Part shown: positions 34,441 to 46,564 of the stretch, piece after piece | How the letters are laid out: each line of letters starts with the position of its first letter | Position numbering within the stretch: the stretch's first letter is position 1 | Assembly (NCBI GenBank): GCA_964017065.1 | Contig: OZ024785.1 | Coordinates: 2,437,142-2,501,141 of the forward strand | From: Haliclona indistincta | Taxonomy: Eukaryota; Porifera; Demospongiae; Haplosclerida; Chalinidae | DNA: 64,000 nt | Direction of reading: 5' to 3' | The notes under the pieces: generated by a model | Databases searched by the model: none | Told to the model about the DNA's origin: nothing | Seen by the model: the letters and a program-made list of their open reading frames with translations, nothing else | Program-made: the position numbers and the translations under genes

Positions 34441-36302
34441 CTAAGTTTTGATTTCGTAATCGTTATCTTGTCTCTCTTTCTCATCAAGTTCCACTGGTGC
34501 TATAAGATAGTAACACATGATCATTAGTGTCTCTAAGCTAGTCCGTACCATTCTTATGTTGCTTTGAGCTGTGTCTAACAAAGGCAGCTGCCATGATAGT
34601 TATAGTGACAATGATGATGATGAGTATTATTATAGACATTATAACAGGGATTCCAATAGTGATCCAGTTACTGACAGTAGACTCCACTTGACCTGTACAG
34701 CATTAGTGATAATAATAGTGTATTAGCTATAGGCTCACTAGTAGGTGTGGGTGTGGTCACAGCTTGACTTGTTGTGGTATTAGCTGGCAGCATTGATGAT
34801 GATTGGATAAAAATAATGCAATATACATGTGTCTACATGTGCTGTATTTAACTCACTGTACACAGTGTTAATGGTGATTCTCTGACTGGCTTGATTCTCT
34901 ACTACTAGTGATACATTGTAGGTTGAGTTACAGGATAGTGGACTAGTGATATTATCACTAGACACATCAAACATCAGTTGATTGGTTGGTCCATATACAA
35001 TAGTCCCTCCATCCAACACATCTGTCAGCACAAGTGTGACAGCAAGTGCCTCGTATGGACACACTTCTGGTACCTGGACAGCATGTCAATTCAATAGTTT
35101 GTACAATAGAGCCAGCAACATACTTGAATGGCTGCATGAAGTATGTTTGTGTTCCTATCGCAAACTATGGTGACATTGGTTTGCTTCCTTGCAGTAGTGT
35201 CTAATCCTATTATTAAAACAATGAATGAATATAGTTATACAATACTAGCAAGAGTATTTAACTAAGAAGAGTGTCGAACGTAGCATACCCGCGTACAATA
35301 TCTGTGTGAATAGTAATGTGACACGCACGTGAGTAATCGCCGTAATTGTGTCCGTAAGTTGTTAGTATAATTTATTTTTATTGTCATTTGTTATATTTGC
35401 GAGGGGACGTGGCCATGTATCAGACATCATCATAAGCCCGTGTTAGTACAGCCATCGATCCGCGCCGACAGCGCGCATATGGAGCGGCAGGATTCTGCGT
35501 CATTTAGCTCACGTGCGTGGCACATTACTTTCCACACAGATATTGTACACGGGTATGCTATGTTCGACACTCTTCTTAATTATAATATTATACTCTTGAT
35601 ACTAGTTAGTACTGCACCTTTAGGGAATCCACTAGTAGTGTTTATACTGGGTCCAGTGCTACCCACATCAGTCTCAACCTCCACTGTGAACACCAGCTCA
35701 TCACACTGACCTCCTCCTCTCAGCACTAACTGCTCATCACATGTTGTCCACTGAGTGATCTGGTTTGATGTGAGGTTGAGCATGGTCACAGTGTAGTTGA
35801 TGACAGGGAATGGCCATGGAGCAGTCCAGGTGAGAGTGAGGGCAGTCAGGTTAGTCACTGTCACTGAGGGAGCTACAGGAGGACTTGGTGGACCTAGTTG
35901 GCACAATAATAATACTGAAATGGATAGCATTTGTTCAAACTTACTTTCTACTACAATCAGTCGTGAAGAGTCTGTTCTCATTGAGGAACCAATAAGTCCA
36001 TACACTTCAGTATTGTTATTCTCTACTGTAGCAAGTATTTGAAAAGTGAATTTATTTGTTTCTTGGTGCCAACTAATGTTTCTATCTTTCAATTGCTGAT
36101 CTGTTGCATCAGAGAATCCAATTATGATGCCTCCAATATCTCCAACACACATAACAACTCCTTGGAAACTTTCTCCATTGTTGTATGGAAATGTAAAGTT
36201 GGTGACTTGTCCTATCAGAGCAACTCTATCATTGCTACTGCATTTTATTTCTGTGATAAATATGACAATTAGTTCCCACATGCAGCATCTCACTACACTC
36301 AT
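34441..36302 (-). CDS. R7, copy of R5
   Basis: Exons 35945-36302, 35618-35893, 35124-35206, 34857-35073, 34739-34783, 34549-34692 and 34441-34499. It is identical to R5, 393 residues. Unlike R5 it has an uninterrupted upstream region, with a complete candidate distal first exon at 37261-37333 about 1 kb away. This makes R7 the best place to test which first exon is used. Confidence 0.72.
35249..35598. mobile_element. MITE, copy of 24710-25059
   Basis: Same element and same atactag duplication, in the R7 intron after FN3. Confidence 0.88.
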
Positions 36303-36788
36303 TCCCAGCTACACTGTTTCACATCAACACATTGTGCTATTGATGGTGTTCATCTATAGCTAGCACGTTTTTAATGGTAGGACTACAGTTAGCCATAGGA
36401 AATCACTACAGCTGTCCTACAAACCAGTCTTAATCTGGCAATTGCGAATAGTAGTTATAAGACTAAGAAAACTTATAGGTTTTGCCTTCAAAACCACTAA
36501 CCCATATACTGCACATATCTCAACAAGAGCAATGTGGTTTACACAAGGCAGCATCACTGGATTTTTATTTTTGGTAATAAAACTCTCTGTTATCGTCTGA
36601 AGCATTGAATAAGAAATCTAACTAGGTAAACTTCAGCTGGTCTACAGAGGTTGTTTGAAAGTTATCATGTGTTTGATTTAGTGCTGTGATGGATGAATCT
36701 CATTAAGTGGCCAACTGTGTAACAATGCAGGAATTTAATTTGTGCTTCCTTGAAGGAAATGAGTTTGTACTGCAAAGTTTAATACTGC

Positions 36789-36801
36789 ACTCACACGCGC
36801 A

Positions 36802-36852
<51 letters not shown>

Positions 36853-36869
36853 ACACACACACACACACA

Positions 36870-36908
<39 letters not shown>

Positions 36909-36910
36909 AC
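36789..36910. repeat. (AC)n microsatellite
   Basis: Longer than its counterpart at 26251-26357 and with ACGT and ACTC interruptions absent there. Confidence 0.95.
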
Positions 36911-37260
36911 GTTGTCACTGCAAAAATCAAATTATGGTTCTCACAATTATCAGGCCATACGGTAGCACCAACTCTACTTGTGCATTCCTGCGTGAGTCTA
37001 TGGGTGTTCGGTTGACCTCCCTTAAATCTCTGATTTTTACAAATGGAGCTATCATAATGAGTTTTTTTTTAATATTTTGAACAGGGCACAGCATTTGGCC
37101 TATTTAATAATATAATAACAGTATTGTTCCTTAACTATTGAGTATTGTACAGCTAGCTCTCTTTAGGAAAGCTGGCAGAGTGACTGGGGTTACATACTAA
37201 CATTCTAGCTAGTGTAAAGATATGTATAGTCAAGTATTGTTAATTATTCTCATCACTCAC

Positions 37261-37333
37261 CACTTGTAGCTGGTCCACTGAGCCACAGGACTAGCAACAA
37301 CAGCACACTGAACAAGATAGAACTGTCAGGCAT
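37261..37333 (-). other. Signal-peptide exon upstream of R7
   Basis: It encodes a start MPDSSILFSVLLLLV and ends in a phase-1 gtgagt donor. It is 73 bp, in frame with the R7 Ig exon if spliced to the acceptor just after the local ATG region. No lesion is seen. Confidence 0.5.
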
Positions 37334-37609
37334 TGCTTACCTATACAACACACAGGAAGTCTAGAGTGCATGGTCACCACTCTATGGCTTTACTTATCAT
37401 TCTTGTGTACAGAATTATGCAAACAATCCGTTTACATTGCAATTAGTAACAAAGACTGAGACAGATTTCTTTAGTCATACATGAGTACAACTATATTCGT
37501 GTCCATTTTTCACAGCTCTAACCAAGTTGCTTATTGATCCATGGTTGCTAACATACACTAGTATTGATTCCATGCAGACACAGGATTAAGTATACACATG
37601 CTATCGTAT

Positions 37610-38158
37610 AGAGGTTGTGCGTGTGACGTCACGAATCAGGCGCATGTGATGCACACGACCATTTTGAGTGTCAACTGCAAGAAACAACGTGCTCTGCTCC
37701 CGTTTGTAACCTGCACAGCTCAGTAAAAAGTGAATAGCAGTCTTGCTTAGTACCAGGGCTACATAGAAGACGAAGCAAAGAAGTGCGGCAGAGCAAGAAT
37801 AGCAACTTTCTTTAAACAGACCTTTCAGCAGTCAGCTTCACTCGTACAGTACGTACGAGTCCTTGTTGTCAATCCCACGTCAACGCAATGTTGTTAAAAC
37901 AGCTTCAACCACCTCAATACTGTACCTTGAGCGCAGGCAAGCGCTGCCGTTCCACAAGAGGGTCCTTGCTTGGTGCATGCAGCTAGTAACAATCTTGTAT
38001 TCCACCTAGCAGTGCTTGTTTGCACCATAGCGTGAATGTACAGCTTTATCTAGCTAGCAAAAATGCTAAAGTACTTCTTGTCTGACACTCAAAATGGCGC
38101 CGTAGCAACGGTTACTAACACGAAAAATGTGTGTCAAAGTTGTATGTGCACAACCTCT
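37610..38158. mobile_element. MITE-like insertion upstream of R8's 3' end
   Basis: The sequence interrupts ctatcgta/ttattgctaac, which is continuous at 33835-33850. Ends are inverted (gaggttgtgc and gcacaacctc), and ccattttgagtgtca occurs in inverted orientation inside both ends. Length is about 548 bp. No coding capacity is seen. Confidence 0.75.
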
Positions 38159-38754
38159 ATTATTGCTAACAGTCTCTTGCAACTGTTCACTCGTACTGTG
38201 GGTGTGATCTTTATATCTTGTTCCTACATATCACTCAATCACGGAACTAGTACCTACAACTGCATTGCTACTAGTGTTGGTAGTGTTATCATGTGCAGCA
38301 CACATGACTTAGTTTAATAACACCTTCTCTTCTACAGATCAAGTCGTGTAGCATGGAGTAGCTGAAGAGAGGTAGATGGCTGGCGCTACTGATAAAGATA
38401 AAATGTGTGTCAACACACTATACCAAGGTGCGTACTAGAATTTACTATGACATGACATGGGCACACTTCACTTTTAATTGTGTTTCATATTATCCATCAG
38501 GTGTCATGAAATAGTCACTGTGAATCGCAATGGTTCTAGCTCCACCTACCAGCTCCTCCCCTCATGATGACGTGAGTGCAGTGTATGTAATAGCATGCAG
38601 TTACTCTTCACTAGTGTATCTATAATCTCGTGCTATTAATAGTATAGTACAATGATGTCATGTTACTATTATTAGTAGCAGCAACCATTGTTGACTAAAG
38701 CAGATAATACAAGGCATATGGTAATATCGTAAATGCAGTCCTTGCTTGACCAAT

Positions 38755-40512
38755 TTAAGTTTTGATTTCGTAATCGTTATCTTGACTCTCTTTCTCATCA
38801 AGTTCCACTGGTGGTGCTATAAGATAGTAACACATGATCCTTAGTGTCTCTAAGCTAGTCCGTACCATTCTTATGTTGCTTTGAGCTGTGTCTATGAAAG
38901 GCAGCTGCCATGATAGTTATAGTGACAATGATGATGATGAGTATTATTATAGACAGTATAACAGGGATTCCAATAGAGATCCAGTTACTGACAGTAGACT
39001 CCACTTGACCTGTGCAGCATTATTGATAATAGTAGTGTATTAGGTAGGACTGACTCACTAGTAGGTGTGGTTATTATAGTGTTAGTGGGTGTGGTCACAG
39101 TTTGACTTGTTGTGGTAGTAGCTGGCGGCATTGATGCTGAAATTTTGCAATATACATGTGTCTACATTATGCTGTATCTAACTCACTATACACAGTGTTA
39201 ATGGTGATTCTCTGACTGGCTTGATTCTCTACTACTAGTGATACATTGTAGGTTGAGTTACAGGATAGTGGACTAGTGACATTATCACTAGACACATCAA
39301 ACATCAGTTGATTGGTTGGTCCATATACAATAGTCCCTCCATCCAACACATCTGTCAGCACAAGCGTGACAGCAAGTGCCTCGTATGGACACACTTCTGA
39401 TACCTGGACAGCATTTCAATTCGATAGTTTGTACAATAGAGCCAGCAACATACTTGAATGGCTGCATGAAGTATGTTTGTGTTCCTATCGCAAACTATGG
39501 TGACATTGGTTTGGTTCCTTGCAGTAGTGTCAAATCCTTTTAAGAAAACAACGAATGAATATAGTTATACAATACTAGTTAGTACTGCACCTTTAGGGAA
39601 TCCACTAGTAGTGTTTGTACTGGGTCCAGTGCTACCCACATCAGTCTCAGCCTCCACTGTGAACACCAGCTCATCACACTGACCTCCTCCTCCTCCTCTC
39701 AGCACTAACTGCTCATCACATGTTGTCCACTGAGTGATCTGGTTTGATGTGAGGTTGAGCATGGTCACAGTGTAGTTGATGACAGGAAATGGCCATGGAG
39801 CAGTCCAGGTGAGAGTGAGGGCAGTCAGGTTAGTCACTGTCACTGAGGGAGCTACAGGAGGGCCTGGTGGACCTGTAGTAGCAATGACAATGAATGTTTC
39901 AATGTCACTATTTTTACCATACCTTCAACAGCAATAATCCTTTGTTGTGGTGTAATGACAGTTCCAGCAAAGCATCGTACCACAGTTCCATTATTCTCAA
40001 TACTAGCTGGTACGGATATGTTACCAACAGCTGTTATATTGTTTTTGTCAATGTTCCATATTATTCCTCTGTTACGCAAGTTATTATCATACTGTGGATT
40101 GGTTCCAAGAACGTGAACACCCACAAGAAATCTAACAGATGGATCAGCATTGCCATTATTACCATCATCAATGCATGTGAGTGTGAAATTTGTTCCTAGT
40201 CTCAAGACACGATCTGTTGATGGATTAAAAGCTGCAGCAAACAGGAATTTTAGTGCAAGTCTGACTGTGGTACCATAGACCACACTCACGAGCTGTACAG
40301 TATTCTGTTTAACTAATTTCATGTTTTAGAAATTTCATGACAACAGGATTTTCGAATATCAGAAAATTTGAGGCACAGCCTACTGCACCATTCTTGCATG
40401 TCACTAACCCAGTACATGATCATTGTTAATACTCACCTTGTGTAGCTGATCCACACAGTAACAAGCCTAGCACCAGTATACTACTGACCTTGATCGAGCT
40501 GTTAGCCGCCAT
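38755..40512 (-). CDS. R8, Ig-FN3 receptor with short DYEI tail
   Basis: Exons: 40437-40512 signal peptide (MAANSSIKVSSILVLGLLLC), 39923-40231 Ig, 39591-39872 FN3, 39454-39536 and 39187-39403 second FN3-like domain, 39059-39136 stalk, 38866-39009 membrane helix, 38755-38816 tail. The sum is 1251 nt, 416 residues. The Ig domain has its own sequence (FTLTCIDDGN and VVRCFAG keep the Cys pair) and is only distantly like the others, while the FN3 exon is nearly the same. The tail ends NDYEIKT, with a TAA stop. It is the last short-tailed gene before the long-tailed group. No lesion is seen. Confidence 0.85.
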
Positions 40513-40735
40513 TGCTTAGCTACACACACTAACATCTACTGTACAGAATGTGATGATCTTGTGTTGTGACAGAAACTATCTTTACTCAATCATATCTTAC
40601 TCTATCTTACTCAATCATAGTAACATGAATAGTAAACAACAAATCAGTGTTTCTTAATACATGTACATGCTACTTTTACAGTCACATTTATAGTACACTG
40701 CAATACTAGTAATAGTAGTCGTTCAGCTGGATTAG

Positions 40736-43361
40736 CTACAGTGATTGCCTCTTGCCGACGACACAAGTCGGTGTCTCTGCGTATCGTGGAGTAGCTGGTG
40801 ACTGGAGTGGGGGAGATGAGACATCACTGCTGCTGGCGCTCTTGCTCAAGGAGATAGTTATTATTCCGCTGTGCCTGACTGCAGACCCCTTGCGAGGCGG
40901 GGGGACATTGGGAGGAGCGACATTACACATGTCCAGTGACATTACTGACCCAACGTGGTCGTATATTACGCTTTCCTCGTACAACGGATTCGTTGTCATA
41001 TTTTTTGGAATGTTCGTGTTTTTCGTCGTCGGTGTCACTCTAATTGCTGCTAATACAATAACAATGTCAGTAGACATAGTCAATACCGAACACTTACTCT
41101 GTTTTGTCTTCTTCCTGATAATCAACAGCAACAGCAGAAGCAATGCTACTGCAGGCAGTATTACTACAAGAATCACTCCAAACGCTAGTCCTATGATAAC
41201 ATAGTCTTGTAGCAATGCTGTGTTTACTGGCGGAGTTGTAGCTAGACCAGAGGAAACATATGTAACAGTATACACACCCATTAGGTGATCTGCATAGATT
41301 GCAAATAGCTTTACACAGAGCTGTCTGACTTTGAGGCTGTCAATATTATATAGCAGGCTCCTAAAACCTGCTCAACGTTGTATTTTGATGAAAAAAGTTT
41401 TGTGTCCACTTCAATGTTATTCTGCTATGTATTGTGCATGTATTACCTTGTGTTGGGCTTATAGTCAGTGTCTGTTCTGTATCTGGTGTTGTCACTCTGT
41501 TTACTGTTGTAGTTGATTCAGTATGATCTGCCTCAGCTGTCGGGAATAGAGCGGTAGGGTTTGAAATTAGACCTTCCGACAAGTCTGTTTCATGTGAGAT
41601 AAAGTTGTGTGGTTAGAATAATTCACATAAAAGCATTTCACTAAATCAACCACCATACACTGCTTGTTCAACACTACTTTGTAGCAATTTGAAATTGGTC
41701 TACAGCGCTACTCAAGCGCAATCTGTACATGACTTGTAACCTTGTTGTATGTGACTTTGCTGATTGTAAAACTAAAATTTTTATGTGAAGGTATTAACCA
41801 AATGCTATCACAATGCTGGTGGATAGTTATACCTAGTATTGCCTCCATTGATAATGTCTGTCCGGCACTGTTCCTTGCCGTCACTGTCATGACGTAACTC
41901 GACGTATCGCTGAAGAAGCTGTTATTTTTCATGCTGACCGTCAAGTTAGTTGCATGTGTGGACCAGTTCCCTAGAACCAGCTCACTGCCCTGTCTTCTTA
42001 TGGCGTACGTGTAGATCATTTTAGCTTCATAAGAGCACATGTGTGGTGGGTTCTGTGGAGAGAACACAATGGCAGTTGTCTGCTTTAGTCAGTTCAATAC
42101 CTTTATAGTTATGATGAGGACTGTATTGTTCATTGTTAGCTCCACTACTGTAGTGTTGTCATCCTGGAGGCCTGGGGGATGATGGTATGGTTTGTAATGT
42201 GTGATGGCAATATCGTACCCTTAGGGCAGAGCACAAAATAACGTCCGGCCACCGGCCAATTTCCTCGCAATCAAGCAAATGGGCCGAGCAAATACACGCT
42301 CGATCGGTCATTCTGTCCGGGCGTTCTTTCATGATCTAAGGCTATTGCTATATTTAGCGCTTACCTGGGGCTACTTTCCAAGCCTGCAAAAGGCGCTTCT
42401 CTGATTGTAGGCCATGTAGGCCCAACACAAAAACGCACGCATGTACTTACTACTGCAGACATTCTATTTAACGCCCAAAACGCCACACCTATTATTGCGA
42501 CCACGCCCCTATGACCGACTAGAATTGAATGATGGCTGGACAAAATGTACATTGACTGGACAAATGACCACCCATGCTCAAAAATTATTTTTGGCTCTGT
42601 TAGGGAATCCACTAGTAGTGTTTGTACTGGATCCAGTGCTACCCACATCAGTCTCAGCCTCCACTGTGAACACCAGCTCATCACACTGACCACTTTCTTG
42701 TTCGTTTGTGAGCACATATCGTTCCTCAGTTGCAGTCCACTGAGTGATCTGGTTTGATGTGAGGTTGAGCATGGTCACAGTGTAGTTGATGACAGGGAAT
42801 GGCCATGGAGCAGTCCAGGTGAGAGTGAGGGCAGTCAGGTTAGTCACTGTCACTGAGGGAGCTACAGGAGGACCTGGTGGACCTGGAGTAGCAATGGTGG
42901 TAATGACTAGTGTCAGCAGTGCTTGACTCAGCTTACCTGTTACTATAATGAGTTTAGCTGTGTGTGTCTCTCCTCCCGGACAATCGTTATCATGAAAGAA
43001 GCATTTCAGCATCGTGCCATTGTTCATGTCACTTGCTAGTATGGTAACTCTCCATTGACTGATATCACTGCAGTCACTGCTGGTATACTGCCATGTTATA
43101 CCACGACCAGCGAAATATTCAACTTCTCCAGCACCAACAATAGTATTCGCAATGTTTAGTATGCTTGGGCCGTGCCCTTTGCACCAGAAGATGGCACTTT
43201 CTCCCAGCAGGGCAGTTTGTGACCGTGGGTGCTCTGTGACTGTCAGATTAATGGATAAAGCAACTCTGCTCACGCCTCTCTCTACACTTACTTGTAGCAA
43301 GACTGCCTCTCAGAGCAACAGCTACCAGCAGGAAGACAGCAATCAGTCGAATGCTCTTCAT
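40736..43361 (-). pseudogene. R9, long-tailed Ig-FN3 receptor interrupted by a MITE
   Basis: Exons: 43292-43361 signal peptide, 42937-43239 Ig, FN3 from 42882, 42101-42171 and 41833-42052 second FN3-like domain, 41447-41584 stalk, 41098-41241 membrane helix, 40736-41046 tail. A 373-bp MITE (42227-42599) splits the FN3 exon near its 5' splice site. Reading into it gives a stop at 42578 and a 225-residue Ig-FN3 product with no membrane anchor. Leaving the MITE out of the count, the coding length is 1542 nt and in frame. The tail has NPLYEESVIYDHV, PPPRKG and PRYAETP, but the YITM/YITI tyrosine is replaced (HSGIITIS). It is either a recent pseudogene or a gene now making a secreted form. Confidence 0.75.
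42227..42599. mobile_element. MITE inside the R9 FN3 exon
   Basis: A 373-bp element with imperfect inverted ends (cagagcacaaaataa and cagagccaaaaataa read inward). The sequence ttaggg is duplicated at 42221-42226 and 42600-42605. On the minus strand it supplies an early stop and, further in, a gtaagtac that could act as a splice donor. Confidence 0.85.
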
Positions 43362-43502
43362 TTCCCCAGCACTGGTGTGTGATTCGTTTACTGTAAAATA
43401 TCAACTACTGAAGTTGTGCTGCTACATCAATGCTTGTACAGGACATGCTCATCATATCAGACACGTCCTCATTTTGAAATCATTACATCACAATCCTGAC
43501 AC

Positions 43503-43720
43503 ACCAATATACAACACAGTCATCAAAATATACAACACAGTCATCAAAATGTACAGCACAGTCATCAAAATATACAACACTGTCATCAAAATATACAGCA
43601 CGGTCATCAAAATATATAACAGAGTCATCAAAATGTACAACACAGTCATCAAAATATACAACACAGTCATCAAAATATACAGCACAGTCATCAAAATATA
43701 CAGCACAGTCATCAAAAAAT
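43503..43720. repeat. 21-bp minisatellite
   Basis: About ten copies of a unit of the kind cagtcatcaaaatatacaac. Three-copy versions lie at 46424-46490 and 56479-56545, at the same place behind R11 and R13. Open frames across it are repeat artefacts. Confidence 0.9.
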
Positions 43721-43753
43721 AGATAACAAATCGTTTGTTTGTTGCATTTGTGG

Positions 43754-43996
43754 TTAGTTGATGGTGATGTAGTGTGGTTTGCCGGATAGTGGAGAAGGGG
43801 TTAATGGTGTATGGCCTAGCTTCTGCTCTGTTGGGAGATGGTTAGGGAGATGGTGATGGGACACAGCGTACCTTGCCGCGGAGGAGTTGGTGGAGGATTA
43901 TCGGGTATAGGAGTGATCGGCTGCATGATTTTAACCTGGTCATACAATGCTCCTTCGTACAATGGATTCTCTTCTAGCGTATCAGGTATCTTTGAG
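43754..43996 (-). pseudogene. Orphan tail exons of an R11/R13-type gene
   Basis: 43872-43996 matches the NPLYEGALYDQVKI tail exon and 43754-43827 the final exon ending PHYITIN. Both are intact, with their donor and acceptor. The rest of the gene is missing: at 43997 the sequence switches directly to the spacer found downstream of R12 and R14 (tatttgctgttcaatgtcaa). It is the remnant of a deletion, probably by unequal crossing over. Confidence 0.8.
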
Positions 43997-44230
43997 TATT
44001 TGCTGTTCAATGTCAATCTACATGCTATAATGCTTTGATTGTTTGCTGACAATGGTGATAAACTGCCATAGTTTACAAAAATCCCATCATGTTTTGGTAT
44101 CAATATCTGTAGTACAGAACACTTAATACAAGGTCAAATACAAGACATCAACTAGCTCTACATGTTTTTGTAAATATTTGGAATATCACATCACATCTTA
44201 ATAAAGTCATTGTGTGAGCAGGCTCATGAA

Positions 44231-46270
44231 TCAAGTGTCTTTTTCTTTCGGTGCAAAAAGGTTCGTTTTAGCAACTGGTGGTTCGGAGTATCGAGGTGAC
44301 GACACAGGTAGAGACAAGGCAGAGGACATGGTTATGTACTCATCTTGATCAATGTATCCTTGTACCGCTAGGCCAGCTGCTTTCTCTCTCGGTGGCGGTA
44401 TGGATGGCGGCAGGAGTGCACTAGGACTGCTTGCTGGCGTAGCACTCAACTCTTTCTTCAGAGTGGATATCTCTGGAATAGTGTCGTAGATAGTACCGTT
44501 GTTTGACACATCGTAGATAGGATTCTCCCTCATAGGAGGGATACTAATCTCCATTGTCATAGTGTTTGTATAAGATGACTTGATGCCTTTAGAATTGACA
44601 AAGAAGCGTTGTATCAGGAACTATATGCTAATACCTGATATACGGTTCCGTTTCTGTGATCGGACATTGATTATGCATCCTATCACTGTGCATAGTATCA
44701 CTGCTATGCACAGCAACAGTAGAGAGCCCACTCCTCCAGCAACACCAGCTGCAATGATCTGCTGATTGTTGGTAGCTCCTGTAGATAACACATGAATAAT
44801 TTCAAACAGCTTTCAGTTTGTCTTACCTGGAGTTGGAGTAGGTGGATGTATAGTGGTACTGGTTGTGCTGGTTGCTATGGATACACTGGTTGCTATGGAT
44901 ACACTGGTTGTTATAGATACACTGGTTGCTATAGATACACTGGTAGTTATGTAATCTGTAATGATAAATTCCAGAGTGCAATGCAGTGTCTATGTAAACA
45001 AACATGGATGTATACTCTGATGTCATGATATTATTAGCATTCAGTTTATGATGTCTCAAGAAGGTATTAGCATACAACAGTGTAGTACATGGTCATTTCC
45101 CACTGAGATTTTAACATAAATACTCACTGATGGTCTTGTTGAAAGTAACTGACATTCCACCATCCACCATGACCACAGCTGTGATACAATATGGTCTCAG
45201 CTCTCTCTCCATATGGTGTTCTCCTAGACTAGTATTGGAGCTGTGGAAAGAGCTGTGTGACCAGTTAGCGAACAATGCTTGACAACTGTTAGTGTGAATT
45301 GTGTACGAGTATTGAAATCTTTGATAAGTACAGACTTCCGGCAAATTCTAGAATTGTAGACTGAATTAGCTGATAAATGAGTGATCATGACCAAGTACCT
45401 TGACTGTCAGCAGTATAGTAGTGTCCACCTCTGATACCATTAGCATAGTTTCTTCAAAACTGACCTCTATAACAGTAATGATGTCAGATAGTGTATTAAC
45501 ATAGTGTACCTTTAGGGAATCCACTAGTAGTGTTTGTACTGGGTCCAGTGCTACCCACATCAGTCTCAGCCTCCACTGTGAACACCAGCTCATCACACTG
45601 ACCACTTTCTTGTTCGTTTGTGAGCACATATCGTTCCTCAGTTGCATTCCACTGAGTGATCTGGTTTGATGTGAGGTTGAGCATGGTCACAGTGTAGTTG
45701 ATGACAGGCAATGGCCATGGAGCAGTCCAGGTGAGAGTGAGGGCAGTCAGGTTAGTCACTGTCACTGAGGGAGCTACAGGAGGACCTGGTGGACCTGGAG
45801 TAGCAATGGTGGTAATGATTAGTGTCAGCAGTGGTTGGTTGGCTCAGCTCACCTGTTACTGCAATGAGTTGAGCTGTGTGTGTCACTCCTCCCGGACAAT
45901 CGTTATCATGAAAGAAGCATTTCAGCATCGTGCCATTGTTCATGTTACTTGCTAGTATGCTAACTCTCCATTGACTGATACCACTGCAGTCACTGCTGTT
46001 GTGCTGCCATGTTATACCACGAAAAGTGAAATAGTCAACTAATCCAGGAACAGCATCAGTATTCGCAATGTTTAGTTTGCTTGGGCCGTGCCCTTTGCAC
46101 CAGAAGATGGCACTTTCTCCCAGCAGGGCAGTTTGTGTGTGTGGGTGCTCTGTGACTGTCAGATTAATGGATAAAACAACTCTGCTCACACCTCTCTCTA
46201 CACTTACAAGACTGCCTCTCAGAGCCACAGCTACCAGCAGGAAGACAGCAATCAGTCGAATGCTCATCAT
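44231..46270 (-). CDS. R10, long-tailed Ig-FN3 receptor with altered first intron
   Basis: Exons: 45853-46270 (signal peptide, unspliced 52-nt intron and Ig), 45510-45794 FN3, 45399-45466 and 45128-45347 second FN3-like domain, 44827-44955 stalk, 44635-44778 membrane helix, 44231-44586 tail. The sum is 1620 nt, 539 residues. Compared with R9 and R12, 7 bp are missing right before the gtaagt donor. If the intron is removed the frame breaks; if retained it is open. The stalk has four SVSIAT-type repeats. Tail motifs are NPIYD, TIYDTI, PPPR, DEYITM and PRYSEP, suggesting phosphotyrosine signalling through PTB and SH2 partners (inference). Confidence 0.75.
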
Positions 46271-46564
46271 TTCCCCAGCACTGGTGTGTGATTCGTTTAC
46301 TGTTATAATATCAACTACTGAAGTTGTGCTGCTACATCAATACGTGCACAGGACACCTGTCATCACAACAGACATGTTCTCCTTTTGAAATCATTACATC
46401 ACAATCCTGACACACCATTATACAACACAGTCATCAAAATATACAGCACAGTCATCAAAATATACAGCACAGTCATCAAAATAATACAAAACAGTCTTCA
46501 AAATGATTTGGATCATCAAACAAATTCAAATAGATAACAAATCGTTTGTTTGTTGCATTTGTGG

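Noticed and set aside
37610..38158. Exon or gene in the segment before the R8 3' end
   Set aside because: It has inverted ends and is missing from the equivalent spacer, so it is a MITE-like insertion.
40752..41204. Plus-strand 150-residue frame
   Set aside because: It is antisense to the R9 tail and membrane exons, whose splice sites and motifs explain the sequence.
43351..43722. Repeat proteins on both strands at 43351-43722
   Set aside because: They are open only because the 21-bp minisatellite is a multiple of three.
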